This document shows, piece after piece, positions 11,379-25,107 of a stretch of DNA of 64,000 nucleotides. Position numbers and translations under genes: made by a program. The notes beneath the pieces are model-generated. The model was not told where the DNA came from, made no database searches, and saw nothing but the letters and a program-made list of their open reading frames with translations. This DNA comes from Alnus glutinosa (Eukaryota; Streptophyta; Magnoliopsida; Fagales; Betulaceae). The stretch spans positions 26,961,544-27,025,543 of the forward strand of contig NC_084887.1 of the NCBI RefSeq assembly GCF_958979055.1, given 5' to 3'. Positions within the stretch are counted from its first letter, which is position 1. Each line of letters starts with the position of its first letter.

Positions 11379-12967
11379 TCATCTGACTGGAAAGGGTCAC
11401 AAACATAAAAATCACACGCAAAATAAACAGTCCCAGTAACAGTAAAACTTGGGAATGGAAAATCAAAACGCGACATAAAACAAGGAAAAAAAAAAATTAC
11501 TAGACATTTTTGCAAATGTCCGTAACGAAGGAATTGATGTTGGTTTCAGACGAACCCTTTTCAGCAATCGCACGGAGAGTAATCTGTTGAACTTCACTTG
11601 CTCTTCTCCTCATTTCTTTCACCGGATCACTTTCGAGGTTCATGAAATTCTGCATTGGCCCTGCGATTTCCTCCCATGTGACCAACTTGTCCACTTTCAC
11701 GTACATCTTGCTTCACCCTCCACCCAGTCTCCCAATCCTCCACAATTAGCTTACTGTTAGGGGGGTTGATCATAATCTATGGGGAAGGTGAGAAAAGGAA
11801 CCCCACAAAACGCACCTTCTTGAGTGGAATTCCACCCGCAATGCGTCAAAAAACCCGCTATTGAGGAATGAGACAACACCCTCAACTGGTCACACCAAGG
11901 CACGACCAACCCCTTAATTATCACCACAAACTTCCTTCAGCCTGGGAATCTTACCACGCGCCACCCACAAGAATCTGACACCACTATCTCGCAAACCAGC
12001 CGCAAGTTCATCCATCTGAGCACTATGAAGTGAAAGGAAGCTTCCCATATATTGAAATGTATACAACGGAAGTTGTTGGTTGGCAATCGAGCCATTCTAT
12101 GTAGTCAACTGATACATTATTTTCTCCAAGTTCAAAGTAGGGTATGGTTGGGCCAACAGAATAGACCGGGAATGGGAACTTTGCTTTTAGAACATCGATT
12201 GCTTCAGATTCGAGCTCGTAGATGGAACTGAATAAGAGATATTGTGTCTTGGCCACCCATGGAATCAGTTTTATAAGGATCCTCTGCAACAATTGCTGGT
12301 ATTTCCCATCAATCAATGGAAGATCTACCAGATGTGTGGGCGAAATTCCAGGGATATAGTCCACACGCTCATCGCCTTTTGCTGTTTGCGTGCATATATA
12401 AAGCAAACTTATAACAAGAGCCTCATCAAATCATTAAAAACAAATTATAAAAATTTGGTCATTTCTCTCTCTTCGTTCTTTTTTCTTTCCTTCTCACGTA
12501 CAACTCTATTTTGTTTTTCAATATTTTAGGCTAAAAAGCAATTTTTTTTTTCTCTTAAACTACAATATTTCTATACTTTAGATTTCCAACGCCGTACAAA
12601 TTTCTTGTTCACATATTCCAACAAGTTTTGTGGAATTGAAGGAGCATGTTTGGATAGCATTTTGTTTTTGATTATTTTTTAAAAACATGTTTCGATAGGT
12701 TTTTTAAATTCAAATTCTACTCAAATTTTTTAAACTTTTTTCAATTTTGTCTCGGATTCTTTAAATCATCCAAACATAATTTTAAAAAATCAATTTTCTC
12801 GATATTTGCAGTTTTAAATATAGTAAAAAATAATATAATATAATACAAATTTTTAAAAATATAACCATTAGAAGAGAAATATTCAAAAATATGACTGTTA
12901 AGAAAATACAAACATTCAAAAAAAGGCTAAATAGAGAAAATAAAATATATATATATATATATAAGGA

Positions 12968-15866
12968 AGGGTACAACCAGAATTGAATGCAATGCTCACA
13001 GCAGACCTTTCTCACGAAGAGATCAATACAACTTTGTCCCAAATGCATCCCCTCAAGTCACCAGGCCCAGATGGATTTGGGGTTAGCTTTTATCAGCATC
13101 ACTGGGATACTATTGGAGCCAAGGTTCGTGGTGCAGTTCTGGAATTTCTAAATGGGGGTATTCTTAACCCTACTATAAATGAAACTTTCATTGCATTAAT
13201 TCCTAAAACGGCAAATGCGGCTAATGTGGCTGATTTTAGGCAGATTGGTTTATGCAATGTGGTGAATAAGCTTGTGGCTAAGGTGCTTGCAAACAGGTTG
13301 AAACTAGTGCTACCATCCATAATTTCATAGCACCAAAGCGCTTTTGTACTAGGTAGGCTTATTACGGACAGCATTTTGATCGCCTTCGAAGCCTTCCACA
13401 CTATGAATTCAAGGATGAGTGGAAAGAAATGTTTTATGGCGGTTAAGGTTGATATGCGGAAGGCGTATGATAGGGTGGAGTAGCCTTTTCTTGAGACCAT
13501 GATGCGGACTTTGGGGTTTGAAGAACGATGGATTTCCGTCATTATGGCTTGTGTTAGAAGTGTAACTTATTCAGTCTTGGTTAATGGCCAGCCATATAGG
13601 AAGATTCCTTCCTCTCGTGGGTTGCGTCAAAGGGACCCTTTGTCCCTCTATCTATTTTTAATTGTAGTGGAGGGATTGAGCTCTTTAATGGCAAAAGCAG
13701 AAGCTGAAAATTGCATTACTGGAGTCCCAATTGCAGCAGGTAGTTTTCGGTTAAGCCACTTATTTTTTGCGGATGATTCGCTTCTCTTTTGCAGGGCCAA
13801 TTTTCTGGAATGGACAAATCTTTTTCAGGTGTTACAAACCTATGAAAGAGCTTCAGGTTAGCAACTGAATGCGGCAAAAACCTCCATTTTCTTCAGTACA
13901 AACACCCGAGCAGAATTTCAAGGTCTTATTCGGAACTCTGCAAGGGATACTATCACAACTAGATTTGAGAAATACCTGGGCCTTCCAACTATGGTGGGCA
14001 GATCAAAAAGGTAGACCTTTGATAGTATCTGTGGGAAGGTCAAGGCAAAAGTAGATGGGTGGAAGGAGAAGTTCCTGTCCCAAGCGGGAAAGGAAATTCT
14101 AATTAAAGTGGTAGTTCAAGCTTTGCCTACTTATTGCATGAGTGTGTTCCGGTTGCCGCAATCATTGTGTAAGTCCCTTAATTCCATAATGAGCCGGTTT
14201 TGGTGGGGTCATAAATCCAATCAAGGTCGAGTCCATTGGATGAGGTGGGAGCGGTTGGGTGCACCAAAAAATAGGGGAGGAATGGGATTTAAAGACTTAG
14301 AGGTTTTTAATTAGGCCTTGCTTGCAAAACAAGGTTGGCATTTATTCTCAAATCCATCTACCTTAGTGGCACGTATAATGAAAGAAAAGTACTATTCAAG
14401 GGCAAAATTTTTAGAGGCTCAGTTGGGGAGAAGGCCCTCCTTTGTTTGGAGTAGCATCATGAAGGCAACGCCTCTTGTACAGAATGGGGTGGGGTGGAGA
14501 GTAGGCAATGGAGAAAATATTAAAATCTGGGGCGAGGCATGGCTTCCACCCCCTCATGTTCGGCTTCTTCCTCCTTATCACTTAGTGTTGCATTCTGAGT
14601 CCATGGTGAGTTTGTTGATTGATCCTATAACTGGATGGTGGGATTTAGACCTGGTGCATGATATTTTTGATCCCAGTGAAGCGACAAGAATTGACAGTGT
14701 TATGCTCAGCCCTTTGAACCAGCAAGATAAGCTAATTTGAAGAGGAACAACAGCAGGTACCTTTACTATGAGAAGTGCCTATCACATGGAAATGAATAGG
14801 TTGGCTTAAAATAGAGGTGAGGGATCGGGCACTAACAACCATGGGGAGGTTTGGAAGACCATTTGGGGTTTGAGTGCACCTCCAGTTCTCAAAATTTTTT
14901 GTTGGAAAGTTTACAACAATCTGCTACCTACCAAAGTTAATTTACAGAAGAAGAAGATAATTGAAGATCCTTTGTGTCCCTTCTGTAATGCAGAACCGGA
15001 AACTATTTTCCATTGTCTTTGGGGGTGCCCAGCGGTCGTTGCAGTTTGGCAAGAGGGGGAAAAGAAGCTCCAAAAAATGTCATGTGATTATATTGATGGC
15101 TTGGGCTTAATATTGTATTTTGTGGGAAGATTAGATCAGGAAGAAATGGTAGAGGCCTGGATTGTGGCAAGAATGATCTGGAACAGGAAGAATGACTTTG
15201 TTTTCAATGGACAATTTTCTTCCCCTTTGCAGGTTATGGTGGCAGCAAAAACATCTTTGGAAGGATTTAATCTTGTAACATGCAGTATCGAAGTTCCTCC
15301 TAGAGCCATGTAGATGCATCAACCAAAATGGAAAAAGCCCCCGGAAGGTACCTGGACCATCAACTAGGATGCTGCGGTTTCAAAGGAATCGATGACAATG
15401 GGAGTGGGTATAGTTATCCGAGATGAGGGTGGAAGGTTCATGACAGCAAAGATGGAAATAGTACCTTACATTGTGGACCCTAACGCTGCTGAAACAACAG
15501 CAGCTTGGAGTACGGTGCCGTTTGGCCGAGAAATGGGGGCTAACCGGATTGTTTGGAGGGAGATTCAATAGTGGTGGTCTCGGCTTTGCGTGCTTCAGAG
15601 TCATGCAATCGAAATCTCAGTCAGTTGATCGATGATATTAAGTCGTATTTCTCTCATTTTTCTGCTGTGGAAGTGAACCATGTCCGTAGAGAAGCAAATA
15701 TGGCAGCTCATGTAATGGTTAAAGGGCAATTTCCAATTTGCTGAATCACACTTGGGTGGGAGAGTGTCCTCCTTTCATTCAAGATGTTGTAGCAGCAGAA
15801 TGTCATCCTTCTTATTGAGATTTTTATAAAGCTATTCTTTCAAAAAAGAAAAAAAGAAAAAAAAGG
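12968..15866 (+). mobile_element. L1-type LINE remnant in intron of UGT copy A
   Basis: The 5'-truncated L1-clade non-LTR retrotransposon lies antisense to the host pseudogene. In order, it has reverse-transcriptase blocks (KSPGPDGFGVSFYQ near 13050, GLRQRDPLSLYLFLI near 13620, and FADD in HLFFADDSLLF near 13765), a zinc-binding RVT region (FCWKVYNNLLPTKVNL with PLCPFCNAEPETIFHCLWGC, 14890-15035), and an RNase H-like tail (GVGIVIRDEGG near 15405, LEGDSIVVVSAL near 15560). It ends in an A-rich tail at about 15845-15866. The endonuclease part is missing and stop codons and frame changes divide the reading frame (for example TAG at 13328 and before 13862), so it is dead. Target duplication was not resolved. 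Confidence 0.9.
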
Positions 15867-15927
15867 ATAGTAAATAGTTAAAATATTGAGGCCGCTGGAG
15901 TGTATTAAAAAAGTGGCTCACTAGAAT

Positions 15928-15949
<22 letters not shown>

Positions 15950-15958
<9 letters not shown>

Positions 15959-16008
15959 GCTTTTAACTATTTTGGCTCGTAAAATTTGGTGAAGCTATTA
16001 GAAATGCT
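15950..16008. mobile_element. Right end of a GAGCAT-type Harbinger MITE, fragment
   Basis: The sequence ends in GAAGCTATTAGAAATGCTC followed by TAA, the inverse of the GAGCATT ends seen at 2679 and 19620. The left end is not visible; the LINE may have displaced it. Confidence 0.45.
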
Positions 16009-17110
16009 CTAATCTTGGTACGGAAACGAAGAAATTATATTTATATATATAATATTAATATATCTCCATCTACTTCCAAAGCATATCTCTCTCCCTATAT
16101 ATATATATATACTTCCAAAAATATAATACAAATTATCTTGAAATACATGCAATTTTTAAGCTTTTAAATTCAAATTCTATGAATAATGCACTTACTCTAA
16201 TATCAAGGAGAGTAAATCATTAAAAAATAAATCAAGGAATTGAATATTATCCTAAAGAATAATATAAATCAAGGGCTCTATTTTCAAGTAATGTAAATTC
16301 TCACAAATCAAACCTCGAAATTCCTTATAAATAAAAAATAAAAAAAGTAAAGTAAATTCAATCATCTTGAAAAAATGTAATTCTTTAAGCTGAGACCACA
16401 TTAATGTCTTATATTGTTACCTTCTCTATCTAATTTTAGTTTTCCGTAATCTTCCAATTTCTTTGGGATAATCTTCCAAAATTTTCAGAGTTATATAAAC
16501 TTAATCATACCTGAGATGTCAACTGGAAAATGTCTGTTTTGGGCCAAAAGATCAAAATGTTGGAAGAACGCGAACACCGATGCCGACGAGGGCCAAAACG
16601 AAGCCACTGGAATATTCCTGCGGCTCCCAACGCCGACCGCCCAAAACAGATTAGTATCAGCCACGATACGCCGCCGGCGGATCAAGCCGGTCCAGGAGCC
16701 TCTCGAATGGAGCTTCCATCTTTGTGAAGACGGCTTCGAAGAACGTGTCCATGTCAGCGGCGCGAGCCAGCTCCGATGGGACAACATTAGGTATGCAGGC
16801 GAAGCGTACGTTTTCCGGCTTAGGTTTGAAGCCGATGAGGCCGAGCCATTCGTCAGTGACAACGAAGGTGACGAGAATGTCGGTCTTCTTCGAAGCTAGT
16901 ATCTTGCAGAGGTTCATCATGGGGTTGACGTGGCCACGAACCCGGGTAGGCAATGATCACCGCGTGGCAGGCGGTGGCCGCCGCTGATTTGACGGAGGCC
17001 ATGATCGCCGCTCAAGCTCGGATTAAGGGTTTGAGACCAGTTTAGTCTGGAACGTGGAAGTGGTACTGTCAAGTAGTGTCGCATGCCATGACGTCAGCAG
17101 CTTGTCCAGG

Positions 17111-17843
<733 letters not shown>

Positions 17844-18174
17844 GGCCATTTTCACCGGCGGCGTCTCCACCGGCCGTCCGTCCGTCATTATTCCCCTCCC
17901 TTTTCGCCGGAAAAGCTCTCCTTTTCTCTCGCCGGTCAGACTTACTTTCTTTTTGTTATTTTGCTGTTACTATATTTTTCTTAATGGTTACAATAATACT
18001 AGTGGTAGTAAGAGTAACTTCTTATTCACTCAAAATGTGATGGGTTTACTAATTCGCAGGGTGTCATTTATGTTTGATGCATTCCAGTTCGAGCCTGTTG
18101 CTGATGACTTCGGCTCTTTCAATAGTTGCTCTGTTCATTAAAATTCTCTTTGCGCCCTCTTTTGTATTAGATTT

Positions 18175-19078
18175 TTTTTTTTTTTTTAACAGAATAGCAT
18201 GTGCTAACCATTGATACTAAAAAGCCCGAAGGCATACAAGTTGAGAAATGAGGGACACATATCTCATTAGAATTACATTTAAGCCCCTTACAATAAAACT
18301 TCAATAAAATTTGAGCCATATATAGACAGACTGTACATAAAAACAAGGAGAATACACAACACAAAGGCAGAAAAAACCAAAAAAAGTCGCCAACAGTGGA
18401 GCAGAGAGGCAAACTTCCCCGGAGCGACGGCACGTGTAGGACATGCGCTGCCACCGGAAGCACCCAGTAGGATATCAGAAGCCGTAGACCCCAGGCGCCC
18501 CCAAGCACAGCCTAAAAAGGTGGAACGTGGCCTACACGCGCAATCAAAGAACAAAGGCTCCCTGGCGCGTGAGGACCACGAGCCGAGCTCCGGTGACCGA
18601 CACGACCGATGCTGCCAGCATCAAGGGCGGAGGACGACAGGAAACACGGCTGGGTGGCGCATGTCTAGCAGAAGTTGACGGACGTGCGTAGATCTGGCTT
18701 CAAAAATCCAAGAAAAAACAATGAAGGTCCGGCCATAACACACCGTCGACGACACAGAAGCCGGCCGCACCCCACCCTTGACTTCTTGGGTTGAGTCTTC
18801 CTGCCAGAACTTAAAGAAAGAAAACAAGAAAAAACAAAACACAAACCACCATAGCCCAAAGAGCTAGGAGAAGAACAGTCACCACCGGTTCAAGCCAGGG
18901 GGAAACAAAACTCTACAGCCCTAAAGGTTGAGAGAAAAGCTAACCTCCACTCATAAAAACAAGGGAGGGACAAAAAACACAGCCGTAAGGAGGGAGGGAG
19001 CCAGCAAACCAAACTCTGTAGAAGGCTCTCTCTCCTTTTCTCTCTTCCTCTTTTCCCTAAAAATAATAAAATCGATTT
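18175..19078 (-). mobile_element. Non-autonomous poly(A) retroposon, copy 2
   Basis: The 904-bp minus-strand insertion has its A-tail at the left edge (poly-T from 18175). An exact 14-bp target duplication TTTGTATTAGATTT lies at 18161-18174 and 19079-19092. Sense-strand 5' sequence TTTGTTTCCCCCTGGCTTGA matches copy 1, and its 3' end AGCACATGCTATTCTGTT matches the short copy near 34020. There is no reverse transcriptase and no conserved reading frame. The dense GC-rich middle explains the long shadow ORFs on both strands. Confidence 0.82.
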
Positions 19079-19619
19079 TTTGTATTAGATTTGCCTCTCT
19101 TCTGTTGCATGTTCGTCATTTACATTGATACTTACTGTAGCACTTTTACAGAGAAGTTTGAATTTTGAATTATATTTTCAGATACTCTCCGCAAAGCTAA
19201 AGAATGGCTTGAGGTCTATTTCCTGCTCCCTTTGGTGACTGCTAACAACTTCATTTCTCAATAAAAGATAGGACCTACTTTAAAATCAATTTTGTTGGAC
19301 TTGAAAGTTCTCTTGGTTCATCATCTTTCTATTTGAGCTTGCCCATTTTGTTGCCTTAAATTTGTACTTTTTTTTGCTAGGTTTGATATTGACCTTAGAT
19401 AATTTATTTCCTCTGTTGGCATTTCAGTTTTGAGACTTGAGAGGAAGTGCTCTATTTTCATAGTTCTAGCTATACCAGGAAAGAAGAAATTGCTTCTGGT
19501 ATTAAAATTTGGAAATTTTTCGAGGTGTGTTAAATTTTGTTGGAGTGCCTCATGAATGTTAAGCATTTCTGATTGTTAGGTAAGCTTACTGTAGTATTGT
19601 TTTTTATAGTAGTTCCTTA

Positions 19620-20685
19620 GAGCATTTGTAGTGAACTCATCAAAGTTTAAGCAAATTTTAACTAAAAAAATTCACTTTTGTTATTTTAGCTAGATACTTT
19701 TGAAAAATTCTAAATATCAAACTCTTCAAATATTCTTTACTTTAAATAAATAATACTTTTTTATTAGTTTTAAAGTAACCACTTCCAACCAATTTCTCTT
19801 GTATCTAAATCATTCACTTCTCTTCCATAAAAATTTAAACTTCCAAAATTGCAACAGATTTTGATAAACATCGACAATCAGCCATGAAAAAAACTAATCA
19901 TGAGAACAAAAAAATACAGGAAAGGAGAGCTCATAGAGTTAAATTTGAAGCTACCGGAAGCATCCACCGGTAATGTTCCAAACCCATTCAATAAAAGAAA
20001 CTGATTTAAGCTCAAAAATCATACAGAGGCTTCAGAGTTTTCATAGCGAAACGAAACTAGTACCATTCATCACAAACAGCGAAAATCAAGAACCCTAGAA
20101 ACCAAATTCTCATACAACCCACCACGAACTATAGTCCCAAAACTCTAAAACCCAATTCTTTCCCCTCCAAGAAACCCAAAACCCCAACATTAAGAAAAAT
20201 TCAAGCAAACTCAAACCCTAATTCCCTAAACAAAACACGCCTAGAAACCCAATTGACCCAAAAAGCAAGCAGATTTAGAGCGAAAATTTACCACAGCTAT
20301 AGTCCATAGCCAGTTTACCACCCAAACCACCAAACCCCCTCAAATTCCAACTGGTTTCTCCTCTGTTTCTAGATCCAGCGGAACCGACTTTTCCTGGATG
20401 ACCGACTTCTTCTAAACCTTGACTTCGTCCACAGACTCCCGGCGCCGAACACAAAAGAGGAACAGGAAAGAGACGAAGGCAGTTGGCTTCGTCAAACCCG
20501 TGAAATGGAATAAAAAATGAAAAAATAATAAGAGACGAGAGAAATCAACTCCGTTGAAAAGACGAGGCTTTCTGACAATCGGCTGATTTACTGTAGCAGT
20601 AGAGAGCTTGCCGCAAGCGTGTTTTTGAGTAAATTCGGCTGACTTTAGTGATTTCGCTAAAGAGACGAGTTCACTACAAATGCTT
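19620..20685. mobile_element. 1.07-kb Harbinger-type element with possible captured host sequence
   Basis: Ends GAGCATTTGTAGTGAACTC on the left and the complement of (A)AGCATTTGTAGTGAACTC on the right are flanked by TTA at 19617-19619 and 20686-20688. It is longer than the other GAGCAT elements. The inside (about 19860-20560) has CT/CCAAA-rich, AAACCCTAA-like sequence reminiscent of a plant 5' leader, which suggests capture of host DNA. No transposase is present. Confidence 0.72.
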
Positions 20686-20688
20686 TTA

Positions 20689-21483
20689 GTTGACATTATT
20701 TGGCTATTGAATGTGATGGGATTTAAAAAAAAAAAAAAAGAAAAAAAAAATGATGATTGTATTAATTGAGTGAATAAGAAGTTATTCAGTAATCATTCCC
20801 TCAAAATTTAATAGTTATATCTGTTCCAAACTTTGGATGTATCGATTAACTAAAAGTTGAGTACATATCTGATCCTAGCTATAAAATGTATTAAAAGTCA
20901 AGGAAAATTGTGGACAATGTGGGGAAGCTTGGTACATATCTGATCCTAGGTAGAAAAGGTATTACAAGTCGTGGAAAATTGTGGGGAAAGTTGAGTACAT
21001 ATCAGAAGTGCTATTTCCAACCTCAAGAAGTCGGTTAAAGGACCATCGATAATACTTGTTATTATTTTTACCATCTAAGGTTTTTGCTGTCAATTAAAGT
21101 TGTTGGACCTGCGTTTGGATTATGCTTTTAGGAACATGATTAAACAAACATTTACTATTAAACTAGTAAAACCATGATAACTGGAAACAAGGAAAAGTAT
21201 ACATGTTTACTAGGCCTTTTTGTGAGGTTCAAACTTCTTGAATGATGCTTGACCAATCGGGTATATTTTAGTGAATTTTGAATATCATGTTTGAACTTGC
21301 CCTTTTTCACTTTTAGGAAGAGATTATGAGCATTGTGCAATGAGCTTTTTATGAGGATTATGCTGTAGCTAACTTCATTGGTTTTGATCCTTTTGTTCTT
21401 ACGACTGAATGGTTAATTTAATGTGAACATGAGCATTTGGAAATGGGTTAATTTTTAGATTTTCAAGTTTCCCTTTCTTGCAG
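20689..21483. other. Intron-like sequence before exon fragment
   Basis: AT- and T-rich DNA ending in a clear acceptor (CCCTTTCTTGCAG at 21471-21483). Near-repeats of GTACATATCTGATCCTAG occur at 20861 and 20932. No gene could be named. Confidence 0.4.
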
Positions 21484-21607
21484 GGCCAAGATGTCTACAG
21501 CATTTCAGTGTTGTCTCGTGAAGGCAGCAGTCCACAATGTGCTTCAGAGTGAAATGACAGTTAAAGAAGATAATGGCAGCTACAAGGCAAACATGAGAAT
21601 GGAATAG
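21484..21607 (+). pseudogene. Unidentified terminal-exon fragment
   Basis: After a good 3' splice acceptor, one frame stays open for 39 codons (AKMSTAFQCCLVKAAVHNVL, ending NGSYKANMRME) up to TAG at 21605-21607. Composition looks like real protein, but I do not recognise the family. The ten-base-plus phrase GGAATAGAGGACTTTGATAT is repeated at 21600 and 21660. It is best seen as a captured or decayed exon within the transposon-built block. Confidence 0.4.
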
Positions 21608-22218
21608 AGGACTTTGATATGGGGTTTTTTTATTTTGTTTCTAGCAATTTTATACTACTAGGAATAGAGGACTTTGATATCTTTATATTGTATTGTTATG
21701 GAGAGAGACTGTAGTTGTTGGAAAAAAATAAAAAGAAAAAAAAGGGTTATGAACTTTAATAAAATCATATATAGTAGGTACATTTGTCCATATTCTTATG
21801 CTCACCCTCATTTGGGCCGCAAAGGAGGCAAGAATGAACCCCACAAATTCCCATTAAATCATGATCATACCTTTTTTTTTCTTTCTTCATTTTTTTTTCT
21901 CATAAATAAGACATTTAGTTGAGGTGATTCCATATAACCTCTCTATTATACTCGAGTCTATATAAATTAAAAATAACAATGTTAACTTTATTAGCCTGTG
22001 ACAACTTACAAAGGTCAAACTCTTCATGCAATTACGTGAAATCTTAATCATTTTCAACATATTTCAAATAAAGGTCATAGTATATTTCAAAACCTTACTT
22101 TTCGACATTAAACATGTAAGTTCGTAACAATGTTAATTTTATCTTCAAAGCAAATAAACATTTCTTCAAACTCTTGCCATTGCCGGCTGCTGTAGTCAAG
22201 GTAATTTGAGAAACTATG

Positions 22219-22614
22219 GCCCTATTTAGTAATCTCTTCCCCCTCCCCCTTCCCTGGCGCCCACCGACAGGACGAGCTTTTAGCAAGAGGGCTGAAAAAA
22301 TTCAGACAATTTTTTCATGATAGGACAAGCTTTTTTCCCGTTTTACCCCTGTACACAACGTTTATATAGCACAACTTTTTTTTTCCTGCCAAGGGTAGAA
22401 TGGGTAAAACAAAACAGGCTTTTTTTTTACCCATTCTACCCCTGTATACGACTGTTTAAGCTGCTGAATTTTTTTCCATGTCAAGGGTAAAATGGAGAAA
22501 AAAGGGTTGTCCCATCTTGAAAAATGGCTGAATTTTGTCAGCCCTCCTGCCAAAAGCCTGCCCTGTCAATGTGCGTCAGGGAAGAGGAAGGGGGAAAGGA
22601 TTACTAAACAGGGC
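22219..22614. mobile_element. Palindromic TIR element
   Basis: Left end GCCCTATTTAGTAATCTCTT is mirrored by right-end GATTACTAAACAGGGC, and arms extend at least 60 bp (GAGGAAGGGGGAAAGG against CTTCCCCCTCCCCCTTCC). Further inverted stretches lie inside around GGGTAAAACAGG-type sequence. The target duplication is unclear. Confidence 0.7.
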
Positions 22615-24600
22615 ATATAGCATTTCTTGTAGATTTAAAAGCAAACTTATTATCATTATGTGCCACAAGAGATGGATTGCAATATGTAAATTTTCTCTGA
22701 AGAAGAGCCACCTGATTGACTTCAACTTACACTTACACAACCTCAGTTCAGTTATAGACAATTTGACAAAACATTCGGTCATCTAGAGAATAACTTATGA
22801 ACTATGTTGTAATCAAAAAAATTACATGATCATGATAGTAAGAATATTTTACAAAATTACATAAACTGACCATGATAACAAATATAATAACTTTAGAACT
22901 ATTTAGAGGTTATGATCATGGAATTGATGACATTGATCAAGAAATGAATATTTGAAAGCTCAACACCAGCTTGTAAGGGCAAGGTACTTTGATGGTTGAG
23001 ATTGTTATAGACTTGAAATAAGATGGGTTGTACATGCAATACAATCGCTAAGTCGGTTGAAATTATTGCATTGGCCACGACTGTCATCCAAGCAAGTTTT
23101 TGGGATGGGTTGTTGTTGATATCACAAGCTAATTGCCACAAAAGGTAGAGCAGTACTCTTTGGCTTAGAGGGAGAGAAATTACAGACAATATCCATTGTA
23201 GATCAACCTAAAAAGAAAGCTTTCATTGCATCAGTCACATGCGTATCTTAAATGAATACTTCAAATGTCAAAGAAAGAGTTGCTATTATACTTTCAAATA
23301 ATAATAAATAAATAAAAAAAATTAAAAAAAAAAAACTCCTAAAATGTCCCATACTTTTATGACCAGTAGTTGCTTCCAGCAAAAATAAAGCAAACCAATG
23401 CAATCTCTTCTTCTAACCATACAATTGCTTAAACATGTGTCTACACTCTAGCATCTATAAAAAATGAATATCACAAATTTTCAGAACTAATATAGAATAA
23501 CATGCTTCCTCCACTTGCCATGATATCCACAGCTTTCACTAAAATCCATTATTTCCATTTGTCTTTCTCAAAATCCTTTCTACTATTGTTCCTTCATTTT
23601 AACAACTTTTCTCCCCGGCAAGTAATTCCCAAAAGTGCATAGTTCCAGCTACTAGGAAACGTCCAACTCTAGCCTTAGTTTCATGTATACAACTCAAATA
23701 TTGTATTGAATTCCCTCCTTTTCAGGGCTACCTTTCTATATTATCTCACCCATATCAAACTGGTTCTAAGTTTTTATCTGATCAAGCTGATACCCAAGGT
23801 TAGGTATCAATCATGACCCAAAAAAAAAAAAAATTCTAAAGATTTAGGAGAGTATTCAATCTCTTCTGTCAGTGGTATACCATAGCAAGAACGAACTTGT
23901 TTCTCTATTGTAGACATCATGCAATTAATTCATTCTATTTCAATCCTATTTCCATCTAATAATCAAGAATTCCAAGCTTGTTAGGAGGAAACTCACGTGA
24001 CGAATTGCTTCTTCAATAAACGTTTTACAGACCCAATTTGCACACGGAGCCTAGTTCTTTTGCTTCACACCGTATTAATCTATCTCTCTACACAGTCGCA
24101 TAGATCTCAGTGACCCATTTCAGATTCGCCCAAAACATGAAAAATTAGCAATGTAAACTGACCAAGCACTAGAAAATCAACACTAATAAGTAATTGGTCC
24201 TCCAAATAAGAGAATCCCATATACATTTCTAATCATTCAAAGTCAAAACTCATAAATGAAATGAACAAAACGGGCGAAACCCAGAGGAGAGAACCAAAGA
24301 AATCCAACAAAATAAGCAAATCCCACCACTTCAAATCAAACCAATCAACAGATATACATTGTTCCATCGAATCCCAACTCAATAAACACAATGTCAGGCC
24401 CAAATCTGGAAAGAAACGCATCCTAGAACAAAAGCAAAATAATATATAAAACTTACAAGAGTCTTAGAGGGAATTCTCAACAGTCCGGTACCAGATAGTC
24501 TCACCGAGTTTACCATTCTTGCTTCTCTCTGCCATATCTCTTTTCTCCACACTTTTGCCAGACAAAAGATTCAAAGATTGCTACTTTACCTGGTGAAGGG
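22615..24600. other. No gene seen; AT-rich DNA within the suspected Mutator-like block
   Basis: No conserved protein, splice pattern or RNA gene could be supported. Short frames at 22899-23189 and 24233-24449 lack family signals. Confidence 0.45.
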
Positions 24601-24613
24601 CGACCACTGGCCG

Positions 24614-24615
<2 letters not shown>

Positions 24616-24680
<65 letters not shown>
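24616..24680. repeat. (GA)n microsatellite in Mutator-like end region
   Basis: About 30 GA units with two interruptions. It forms the inverse counterpart of the CT tract at 17733-17840. Confidence 0.92.
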
Positions 24681-24684
<4 letters not shown>

Positions 24685-25044
24685 CACGTTGGGAGGGGAA
24701 GAATGACGGATGGACGGCCGGCCGATGGAGACGTCGCCGGTGAAAACGGCCGGAAAAGAGAGAGAGAGACGCGTTGGGAGGGGAAATGAAAACTAAAAAG
24801 AAATTCCTTAAATTTAAAAAAATAAAAATAAAAAAATAAAAAATCCAAGCCACGTAGGCCTGGTGGGTACCCCAGCATTTCCCATTTCATATTGAGAAAT
24901 GATTCTCGTACACAAAACTTACAACAACGATACAACAGGCTTACGTGGAAAGTGATTTTTTATTATTTTTGTTTTTTCTTTTCTTTTCTTTTGGGTTTGA
25001 AAACTGGTTGGAGGGGATTGAAATTTTCATTTCCCCTCCAACGC

Positions 25045-25045
<1 letters not shown>

Positions 25046-25102
<57 letters not shown>
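25046..25102. repeat. (CT)n microsatellite in left MULE end
   Basis: About 28 CT units directly after the inverted-end motif CATTTCCCCTCCAACGCAG. Confidence 0.94.

Positions 25103-25107
<5 letters not shown>

Larger units (their letters stand above)
11500..17002 (-). pseudogene. UGT87A-type glycosyltransferase pseudogene, copy A
   Basis: A two-exon family-1 UDP-glycosyltransferase of the UGT87A type, decayed. Exon 1 is 17002-16511 and encodes HVNPMMNLCKILASKK, the PNVVPSELARAADMD stretch and FFQHFDLLAQNRHFPVD. Exon 2 starts at 12381 and ends at the stop at 11500, encoding GDERVDYIPGIS near its start and ESDPVKEMRRRASEVQQ near its end. Compared with copy B there are at least five frame breaks: an extra base in the PGRGHVNP motif, one after the DPP region, an insertion in the SMGS motif, changes before the PSPG box, and an extra C after DQPP. 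Intact UGT87 enzymes glycosylate small hydroxylated metabolites in the cytosol; this copy cannot make such an enzyme. The intron (12382-16510) is swollen by a LINE and small elements. Confidence 0.88.

Noticed and set aside
16516-16987. Plus-strand frames opposite UGT exon 1
   Set aside because: Antisense shadows of a GC-rich exon; the same happens at 32024-32532.
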